A DNA stretch of 12,840 nucleotides from Caldifarciminota bacterium. GTDB taxonomy: Bacteria > Hydrothermota > 32-111 > QNBC01. The DNA lies in NCBI GenBank assembly GCA_015486655.1, contig WFRF01000195.1, positions 1 through 12,840 of the forward strand. The letters are read 5' to 3'. Made by a program: the position numbers and the translations under genes. The notes under the pieces are model-generated. The model saw only the letters and a program-made list of their open reading frames with translations, searched no databases and was not told the DNA's origin. Position 1 is the stretch's first letter. Every line of letters starts with the position of its first letter. Positions 8,191 through 12,840 of the stretch are shown piece by piece.

Positions 8191-8219
8191 GTTTATTTAT
8201 TTATTGTTTGTATGTCAAG
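8191..8219 (-). promoter_or_regulatory. sigma-70 promoter of the TlpA-barrel operon
   Basis: On the minus strand, TTGACA (8214-8219), a 17-base spacer and TAAACT (8191-8196). The -35 is perfect and the -10 matches 4 of 6. AAGGAGG follows before the ATG at 8168. Confidence 0.6.
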
Positions 8220-8238
8220 CGGAAACAATCCTCATTAG

Positions 8239-8267
8239 TTGATTTAATCAAGAAATAATGTTATAAG
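8239..8267 (+). promoter_or_regulatory. promoter of the alkyltransferase gene, predicting a leaderless or near-leaderless mRNA
   Basis: TTGATT (8239-8244), 17 bases, then TATAAG (8262-8267), five bases before ATG 8273. The -35 region is also the left half of a short palindrome, TTGATT-T-AATCAA (8239-8251), which could be an operator. No Shine-Dalgarno is present before the start. Confidence 0.5.
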
Positions 8268-8272
8268 ATAAT

Positions 8273-8785
8273 ATGGATATGTTGCATGTTTACTACAGCC
8301 CGACAAAAATAGGAAAAATGTTAATGGGGGAAAGTAATAAAAAGATCGTTTACATTGGATTCCCGGGAAAAGAAATGATAAAGAAATTATCTCGGTTCTC
8401 ACAAAAGAATGATTTTGTAATTAAATTAGAAAATTCCGAAACTATTAAGAGAGCTTTTATTGAGATTAAACAGTATCTGGAAGGAAAGAGAAAAAAATTT
8501 TCTTTTCCCGTAAAACTCATAGGAACGGAAATGCAGGTGAAAATCTGGAAAGCGACTTATAATATTCCATTCGGCAAGGTGAGTTCGTATAGTGAGATAG
8601 CAAAGAAAATCGGAGGGGGGAAATATGCCAGGGTTGTGGGGAATGCAATGGCAGAGAATCCGATACCTATTGTGGTTCCGTGTCATCGTGTAATAGGAAA
8701 AGACGGTGGTTTAAAGGGGTTTGGAGGAGGCCTCGAATTAAAGAGATACCTCCTCGAATTGGAAAGGGAAAATACTACTCTATAA
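8273..8785 (+). CDS. ogt: O6-alkylguanine-DNA alkyltransferase (methylated-DNA-protein-cysteine S-methyltransferase)
   Basis: Suicide DNA-repair protein that moves the alkyl group from O6-alkylguanine to its own cysteine, restoring guanine. At 170 residues it has the usual single-chain Ogt size. A divergent N-terminal domain (1-80) precedes the DNA-binding domain: VKIWKATYNIPFGKVSSYSEIA with Y106, then KYARVVGNAM with the arginine finger R120 and N124, then VVPCHRVIG with the acceptor C137. KGFGGGLELKRYLLELE closes the fold. ATG 8273 is used here. ATG 8279 is equally possible and would drop two residues. Neither has a ribosome site and the promoter lies right against them, so translation is probably leaderless. 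The 3' end overlaps that of the opposite-strand gene by 11 bases. No AdaA-type regulator lies next to it. Confidence 0.93.
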   Translation: MDMLHVYYSPTKIGKMLMGESNKKIVYIGFPGKEMIKKLSRFSQKNDFVIKLENSETIKRAFIEIKQYLEGKRKKFSFPVKLIGTEMQVKIWKATYNIPFGKVSSYSEIAKKIGGGKYARVVGNAMAENPIPIVVPCHRVIGKDGGLKGFGGGLELKRYLLELERENTTL

Positions 8786-9191
8786 AAATTTTAACTGTTT
8801 CTTCTTCATCATCCACATCTACAAGTGTGTACGGTTCATCGGAATTAAAACCCTCTATTAAATTTTCCAGCTCCCCCGATTTCATTATTTCATTAATATC
8901 AACTCCCTTTTCCTTCATCTTTGATTTTGCTTCTTCGGGAACGGCAAGATTAAATTTTCCTCCCAATTTAAGAGCTGTTTTTACGATATTTAAGGGTATT
9001 CTTATGCTAACATTTTCCTTCTTGTTACTGTTTTCTTTGGATTTTACAATTATTTTTAACCATCTGCTTTTCTTTTGAACATTATTGTTCTTTTCATTTT
9101 TCTCATTCAATGCGGCGATTAAACGCGAACCTTCCTCCGGAGAAATTTTCCCCTCTTTTACGAGAGATAAAATTCTTTTTATTTCATCCAT
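8775..9191 (-). CDS. SHOCT-like domain protein, last gene of the DUF2089 module
   Basis: Cytoplasmic protein of 138 residues with no signal or membrane segment. Residues 3-28 (EIKRILSLVKEGKISPEEG..LIAAL) form the SHOCT-like/YvlB-N-type helical hairpin. A charged Asn/Lys linker (29-43) follows, then a beta-rich domain from W44 with LKIIVKS and VSIRIPLNIVKTALKLGGKF. This second part resembles that of proteins often found beside DUF2089 regulators. The C-terminus is strongly acidic (VDVDDEEETVKIF). Its ATG overlaps the TGA of the upstream membrane-protein gene by eight bases, with AGGAGG upstream, so the two are coupled. The molecular function is not established. A partner or modulator role in the adjacent regulator-membrane system is inferred. 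It ends with TAG inside the 3' end of the alkyltransferase gene. Confidence 0.72.
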   Translation of the reverse strand: MDEIKRILSLVKEGKISPEEGSRLIAALNEKNEKNNNVQKKSRWLKIIVKSKENSNKKENVSIRIPLNIVKTALKLGGKFNLAVPEEAKSKMKEKGVDINEIMKSGELENLIEGFNSDEPYTLVDVDDEEETVKIFIE

Positions 9192-9468
9192 TTGAACCTC
9201 CTTTTATTCTTTCTTCAGCCTCATTTACATCTATTTTCCCCTGTTCAAGTGAGTCAAGGATGTTTTTAATGTTGTTTTTATTGGCTGCATGTGCTCTTTT
9301 ATTTTTTTTACCAACAGATACGGCGGCATCGATTATCTCGGCAATCCCGAGAGCAATCAACAAAACGGGCCAATCCCTGGAAAAATTAAAAGCAATAAGA
9401 TGATAATTGGACAGCAGTATCCAAATCCCTATTCCTATAAAGATTAATGCCCAGTAGATTTTTCTCAT
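9184..9468 (-). CDS. two-TM LiaI/LiaF-like membrane protein with C-terminal helical hairpin
   Basis: Small inner-membrane protein of 94 residues. TM1 spans about residues 4-20 (ALIFIGIGIWILL). TM2 spans about 33-52, with the WPVLLIALGI pattern seen in LiaI/LiaF-type membrane regions. A basic stretch KKNKR (54-58) marks the cytoplasmic side. Residues 66-91 (NIKNILDSLEQGKIDVNEAE) repeat the helical-hairpin motif found at the N-terminus of the next protein and the C-terminus of the previous one. LiaF-like proteins sense cell-envelope stress and inhibit signalling in Firmicutes. Only the membrane part resembles them here. It lies three bases after the DUF2089 gene and overlaps the next by eight bases, with a GGAG ribosome site, so the three genes form one operon. 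Confidence 0.75.
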   Translation of the reverse strand: MRKIYWALIFIGIGIWILLSNYHLIAFNFSRDWPVLLIALGIAEIIDAAVSVGKKNKRAHAANKNNIKNILDSLEQGKIDVNEAEERIKGGSNG

Positions 9469-9471
9469 TTT

Positions 9472-9834
9472 TCACTCCTTTCTTAAACGGTTAATAATAT
9501 CCTCCACAGTAATCTTATTGTCTTCCAGCTCGTCCAACATTTCATCAAGAGACTTTTCGTTCTTGTTCACCTCTAACCCCAGAGCACTTATCAAATTATC
9601 CAAACGATTTTTAACCGTAGGATAAGAAATATTCAAGCGTTTACCCACTTCCTTTATATTTCCTCTTGCCATTAAGAATGTTTGCAAAAACTGCATTTGT
9701 TCATCTGTCAATATAAGTAAATTAGGAATATTGAATTTGCCCTGAATCTTCACTCCACAATTGGGACAGGTGAGCTCGGAAATTATTAAAGGTTCATCAC
9801 AAACCGGACATCTTCTCGGAAACTTGCTCTTCAT
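9472..9834 (-). CDS. DUF2089-family zinc-ribbon/HTH putative transcription regulator
   Basis: Predicted DNA-binding protein of 120 residues. An N-terminal zinc ribbon uses C9, C12, C23 and C26 (CPVC and CPNC). Residues about 40-87 form a helix-turn-helix like sigma-70 region 4 or LuxR-type domains: LTDEQMQFLQTFL, then GNIKEVGKRLNISYPTVKNRLDNLI. The C-terminus (95-119, SLDEMLDELEDNKITVED) is a SHOCT-like helical hairpin shared with the two downstream proteins. Size and layout match DUF2089, a widespread family of undetermined function. It has a strong AGGAGG site and heads a three-gene operon with a membrane protein, so it probably relays a membrane-associated signal to transcription. An inverted repeat on its own promoter makes autoregulation possible. 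Confidence 0.85.
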   Translation of the reverse strand: MKSKFPRRCPVCDEPLIISELTCPNCGVKIQGKFNIPNLLILTDEQMQFLQTFLMARGNIKEVGKRLNISYPTVKNRLDNLISALGLEVNKNEKSLDEMLDELEDNKITVEDIINRLRKE

Positions 9835-9849
9835 TGTCGCCTCCTTTCA

Positions 9850-9864
9850 ATTATTATCAATAAT
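9850..9864. promoter_or_regulatory. candidate operator, inverted repeat at the DUF2089 promoter
   Basis: ATTATT-ATC-AATAAT is a perfect 6-bp inverted repeat overlapping the -10 end and the predicted transcription start of the DUF2089 operon. The surrounding DNA is nearly all A and T, so chance is a real possibility. Confidence 0.3.
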
Positions 9865-9890
9865 ATAAATATAAAACTTAATATTGTCAA
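9862..9890 (-). promoter_or_regulatory. sigma-70 promoter of the DUF2089 operon
   Basis: On the minus strand, TTGACA (9885-9890), a 17-base spacer and TATATT (9862-9867), about 30 bases before the ATG and its AGGAGG site. Confidence 0.65.
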
Positions 9891-9902
9891 GTATATTATT
9901 AA

Positions 9903-9938
9903 AATTAATTAATATTGTTGATATATATATTAATAATT
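9903..9938. repeat. AT-only imperfect inverted repeat in the divergent gap
   Basis: AATTAATTAATAT (9903-9915) and ATATTAATAATT (9927-9938) pair with one extra A. It sits upstream of the DUF2089 promoter, in the 244-base gap between the divergent DUF2089 and ATPase genes. It could be a regulator site or simply low-complexity DNA. Apart from this and the two promoters, I see nothing else in that gap. Confidence 0.3.
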
Positions 9939-10037
9939 CTAATCGAAGGCTATGGCTAAATGAAGGTAGGTATCATAAGAAGGGGCAATTGTAGTTAAAT
10001 AAGCTGTTTATGTTTTTGATGTATTGTTTCAAATTTC

Positions 10038-10066
10038 TTGACACTAATTTTTAATTCTGTTAATAT
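10038..10066 (+). promoter_or_regulatory. promoter of the ATPase operon, predicting a very short leader
   Basis: TTGACA (10038-10043), 17 bases, then TAATAT (10061-10066). Transcription would begin about 10073-10075, leaving roughly five bases before ATG 10079. A TATAAT at 10073-10078 touches the ATG directly and is badly spaced from the -35. There is no Shine-Dalgarno. Confidence 0.5.
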
Positions 10067-10078
10067 ATAGTATATAAT

Positions 10079-11785
10079 ATGGCAAAACGATTAGGAGAAC
10101 TTTTAGTAGAGAATGGCGTGATTACCCCTTCGCAACTTGAGGAAGCTCTTGAGATACAGAAGGAGAAAGGTGGTATGTTAGCCAGTATTCTTTTGCAATT
10201 AGGATATGCAGACAGAGCTACATTGGGTAAATATCTAAGTAAATTAATGCATGTTGATTTTGTCGATGTTACTGCCATTGATGTTGATGATATGACGAAA
10301 AATGCTATTCCGCCCGACATAGCGATTAAATACAGTGTTCTTCCAATAGAGAGGAGGGGAAACATTTTAAAAGTAGCTATGTTAACACCCCTTGATGTGA
10401 ATGTGCTTGATAATTTAAAATTTTCTTCGGGATTTGAAATAGATTCAATGGTAGCTATCGAATCCGATTTATTGGACAGGGTAAGCACATATTATCAAAG
10501 TGCGAGTCAGCTTGCTGAGATAACTCCAGAGGATGAAATTGATATTAGTGAGGAAGATGTAGAGGTCATAGATAGTAGGGAGGAAGAAGAAGAGGATTTA
10601 GAGCTTTCCGTTATAAGTGAATCAGCTCCTGTCGTTAAGCTGGTAAACAAGATTCTTATGACCGCTATTGAAAGGAGAGCAGCGGATATTCACATCGAAC
10701 CTTATCAAAAAGAAGTTAGGGTAAGGTACAGAATAGACGGTATTCTTCATGAGGTGGATAAACCGCCAAAGAGACTTCATAAAGCGGTTGTACAGAGGAT
10801 AAAAATTTTGGCAAATATGGATATTACCGAGAAGAGAAGACCACAAGACGGAAGAATTAGGTTGAAATATAAAGGAAGACCGGTGGATTTTCGTGTTTCC
10901 GTCGTCCCCACGCTATTCGGAGAGAAGATTGCAATACGTATATTGGACAGGGAAGCCGTATCTTTTGACCTCGGAACTTTGGGATTCAATGATGACATGA
11001 AAAAGATCATAAGGAAAAACATACATAATCCACATGGTATAATACTTGTAACGGGTCCTACAGGTTCCGGTAAAACAACGACATTGTATGCAATGTTAAA
11101 TGAAATTAATGATGTGGGCATTAACATTACTACAGCCGAAGATCCTATCGAATATACTATCGAAGGTATTAACCAACTTCAGGTGAGGGAGTCTATAGGG
11201 CTTACATTTGCTTCTGCATTGAGGGCTTATTTGAGGCAGGACCCCAATGTAATAATGGTAGGAGAGATTCGTGATAAGGAAACAGCCGAAATTGCCATAA
11301 GAGCTTCTCTTACCGGGCATTTGGTTTTAAGTACAATGCATACAAACGGTGCCGCTGCAACTGTTACGAGGATTGTTAATATGGGGATAGAACCTTTTCT
11401 TGTTGCTTCAACATTAAATTTGGTCATTTCACAGAGACTTATAAGGAAAATTTGTAACAACTGTAAATATGAGGTAGAAGTGGATCCAACCATATTGAAA
11501 TCGGCATCAATAGATCCGGATTCGCTTAAAGGGGTTAAGTTCTATAAGGGCAGAGGATGTAAAGTCTGTATGAATACGGGATATAAAGGTATGGTGGGAA
11601 TTTTTGAAATATTGGAAGTAACATCAAAGATCAGGGATGCAATTTTAAAAGGCGTATCAACGGATGAATTACATGCTCTTGCCACTAAAGAGGGGATGTT
11701 ATCGCTAAGAGATGCGGCAGTAGAAAAATTAAGAGAGGGTGTTACGGATATTGAAAATGTAATAAAGGAAACGTCAATACGATGA
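10079..11785 (+). CDS. pilB: PilB/GspE-type assembly ATPase with MshEN domain
   Basis: Cytoplasmic hexameric ATPase that powers assembly of a type IV pilus or type II secretion pseudopilus, 568 residues. The MshEN domain (about 1-145) opens with RLGELL..NGVIT....L...L..Q (4-27), a full match to the first c-di-GMP-binding motif. The second copy (33-56) is degenerate, with M and A for R and G of RLG and L for the final Gln. An acidic linker (about 150-180, with EEEEED) follows. The catalytic part has ADIHIEP and VRYRIDG, the Walker A GPTGSGKT (326-333, K332), the Asp box TAEDPIEY, the Walker B MVGEIRD with E396, and the His box MHTN (H421). The zinc site is two CX2C pairs, C459/C462 and C494/C497. 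PilB and GspE cannot be told apart without the downstream partner genes. The stop overlaps the next start (ATGA). Confidence 0.9.
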   Translation: MAKRLGELLVENGVITPSQLEEALEIQKEKGGMLASILLQLGYADRATLGKYLSKLMHVDFVDVTAIDVDDMTKNAIPPDIAIKYSVLPIERRGNILKVAMLTPLDVNVLDNLKFSSGFEIDSMVAIESDLLDRVSTYYQSASQLAEITPEDEIDISEEDVEVIDSREEEEEDLELSVISESAPVVKLVNKILMTAIERRAADIHIEPYQKEVRVRYRIDGILHEVDKPPKRLHKAVVQRIKILANMDITEKRRPQDGRIRLKYKGRPVDFRVSVVPTLFGEKIAIRILDREAVSFDLGTLGFNDDMKKIIRKNIHNPHGIILVTGPTGSGKTTTLYAMLNEINDVGINITTAEDPIEYTIEGINQLQVRESIGLTFASALRAYLRQDPNVIMVGEIRDKETAEIAIRASLTGHLVLSTMHTNGAAATVTRIVNMGIEPFLVASTLNLVISQRLIRKICNNCKYEVEVDPTILKSASIDPDSLKGVKFYKGRGCKVCMNTGYKGMVGIFEILEVTSKIRDAILKGVSTDELHALATKEGMLSLRDAAVEKLREGVTDIENVIKETSIR

Positions 11786-12840
11786 GAAAAAAATCCAAAC
11801 TTGGTTTATTACTTCTTAAGGAAGGATTAATCAATGAAGAGCAGCTAAAAAAAGCTCTTGATATACAGGAAGAAACAGGCAGGAAACTGGGAAGCATACT
11901 CGTAGGACTCGGTTATATAACACAGACCGAGTTGATGAATTTTCTCAGTAATCAGTATCATGTCCCTTATATAGATATACGTTCGGTATTAGTTGACGGT
12001 GAAGTTGTCAATCTTTTACCCAAGGACCTCGTTTACAGACATCAGGTTTTTCCCATTAAAAAAATAGGAAAAATTTTAACACTTGCCATGAGTAATCCGG
12101 ATGATGTTGATGCAATTGAAGAGGTGAAATTCGCAACGGGATGTCAGGTTAATCCCGTAATAGCTCCGGCAGAGGAGATTAAGAGTGCTATTGAGGAATA
12201 TTATGAGGAAATTGGGACAGATCTCCAGACAATAGATGAAGAGGAAATTGATATAGGAGATGATCTTCTCGGAGATGAATTCTCCGGAGAGTTTGACGAA
12301 AACGATTTGCAAGCAATGCAATTCGAGCAGGAAGTAGACATCGGGAGGTTAAACCAAAACAGCAAACCGATTGTCAATTACGTTAATTTCATAATAGCGG
12401 ATGCCGTGAGAAAAGGGGTTAGTGATATTCACATAGAGATGTATGAGAAACTCTTCAGGGTTAGGTATAGGATAGACGGCGTCTTGAGAGAAGTTCTGAA
12501 GCCTGACATGAGTAAAAGATTTGCGATTGTAGCAAGGATTAAAACAATGGCAAATCTTGATATAACGGAAAGAAGACGCCCTCAAGACGGCAGAATAAAA
12601 GTCAATGTCGATAAAAACCCAATTGATATTCGTGTTTCAATAATTCCTGTTATAAACGGTGAAAAGGTTGTAATGCGTATTCTTGACCAATCGAGTTTAA
12701 TGTTGGATATGAAGGTTCTCGGCTTTGAGGAAGATAACCTTAAAAAATTTAACACTGCAATAGAGAAACCTTACGGAATTGTGCTGGTCACCGGACCTAC
12801 GGGAAGCGGTAAATCAACCACACTTTACAGTGCCATGCAC
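11782..12840 (+). CDS. second PilB/GspE-type ATPase with MshEN domain, partial at right edge
   Basis: Paralogue of the preceding ATPase; 353 codons are visible and it is open at the right edge. Its ATG overlaps the upstream stop by four bases (ATGA), so it is translationally coupled. The MshEN domain has two near-complete c-di-GMP motifs, KLGLLL..EGLIN....L...L..Q (6-29) and KLGSIL..LGYIT....L...L..Q (35-58), both with Lys for the usual Arg. A long acidic linker follows (about 150-195, DEEEIDIGDD). Then come the N2 domain with SDIHIE and VRYRIDG, the ERRRPQDGRI segment, and Walker A GPTGSGKS (338-345, K344). The Walker B, His box and possible zinc cysteines lie outside the window. Two tandem ATPases may serve one machine as a mixed or switchable motor, or two different pilus-type systems. 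Confidence 0.88.
   Translation, partial: MRKKSKLGLLLLKEGLINEEQLKKALDIQEETGRKLGSILVGLGYITQTELMNFLSNQYHVPYIDIRSVLVDGEVVNLLPKDLVYRHQVFPIKKIGKILTLAMSNPDDVDAIEEVKFATGCQVNPVIAPAEEIKSAIEEYYEEIGTDLQTIDEEEIDIGDDLLGDEFSGEFDENDLQAMQFEQEVDIGRLNQNSKPIVNYVNFIIADAVRKGVSDIHIEMYEKLFRVRYRIDGVLREVLKPDMSKRFAIVARIKTMANLDITERRRPQDGRIKVNVDKNPIDIRVSIIPVINGEKVVMRILDQSSLMLDMKVLGFEEDNLKKFNTAIEKPYGIVLVTGPTGSGKSTTLYSAMH

Noticed and set aside
8724..8755. GAGGAGG/CCTCCTC stem as a terminator for the alkyltransferase
   Set aside because: It lies within the coding sequence, has an 18-base loop and no T-run follows it.
8731..8760. Direct repeat CCTCGAATT (two copies)
   Set aside because: It encodes conserved Leu-Glu pairs at the end of the alkyltransferase fold, and the spacing is explained by the protein sequence.
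8680..9078. 132-codon open frame on the plus strand
   Set aside because: It overlaps the conserved end of the alkyltransferase and is antisense to the SHOCT-like gene. Its serine- and phenylalanine-rich product fits no family.
9940..10037. Small gene or RNA in the gap before the ATPase operon
   Set aside because: The only ATG with nearby purines (at 9953) meets a stop after two more codons, and no convincing stem or conserved RNA pattern was seen.

Overview
The window is AT-rich bacterial chromosome with short intergenic gaps. It appears to come from an uncultured lineage near the FCB superphylum (Fibrobacterota-Chlorobiota-Bacteroidota and related candidate phyla). Two secreted proteins end in a type-A sorting tail like that used by type IX secretion. 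An Omp28-like lineage and a DUF6029-like barrel also point that way. However, the promoters look like ordinary TTGACA/TATAAT sigma-70 sites and most genes have strong AGGAGG ribosome sites. Neither is typical of Bacteroidota proper, so a candidate phylum (WOR-3, Cloacimonadota or similar) is a better guess than Bacteroides relatives. The exact phylum cannot be fixed from sequence reading alone.

Layout. 1-1196 (-): secreted M14 zinc carboxypeptidase, interrupted by an in-frame TAG and running off the left edge. 1347-6177 (+): operon of three extracytoplasmic proteins with Omp28/thioredoxin-like CXXC domains, one a lipoprotein and two with sorting tails. 6177-6197: terminator hairpin at the meeting point of two convergent operons. 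6205-8168 (-): outer-membrane barrel (DUF6029-like) and TlpA-type thioredoxin, translationally coupled. 8273-8785 (+): O6-alkylguanine-DNA alkyltransferase. 8775-9834 (-): three-gene module of a DUF2089 zinc-ribbon/HTH protein, a two-TM LiaI/LiaF-like protein and a SHOCT-like protein. 10079-12840 (+): two overlapping PilB/GspE-type ATPases with N-terminal MshEN domains, the second cut by the right edge.

How it fits together. 1347-8168 reads as one envelope thiol-redox locus: four CXXC thioredoxin-fold proteins plus a barrel whose only two mature cysteines form a CX4C pair next to its C-terminus. The DUF2089 module looks like a membrane-linked regulatory unit. All three of its proteins carry the same short helical hairpin (pattern IL..L..GKI...E....L), which suggests they assemble through it. 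The two ATPases would power a type IV pilus or type II secretion machine and carry near-consensus c-di-GMP-binding motifs. Two genes (alkyltransferase and first ATPase) appear to be transcribed as nearly leaderless mRNAs, unlike the SD-led genes around them. No tRNA, rRNA, CRISPR array or transposase was seen.
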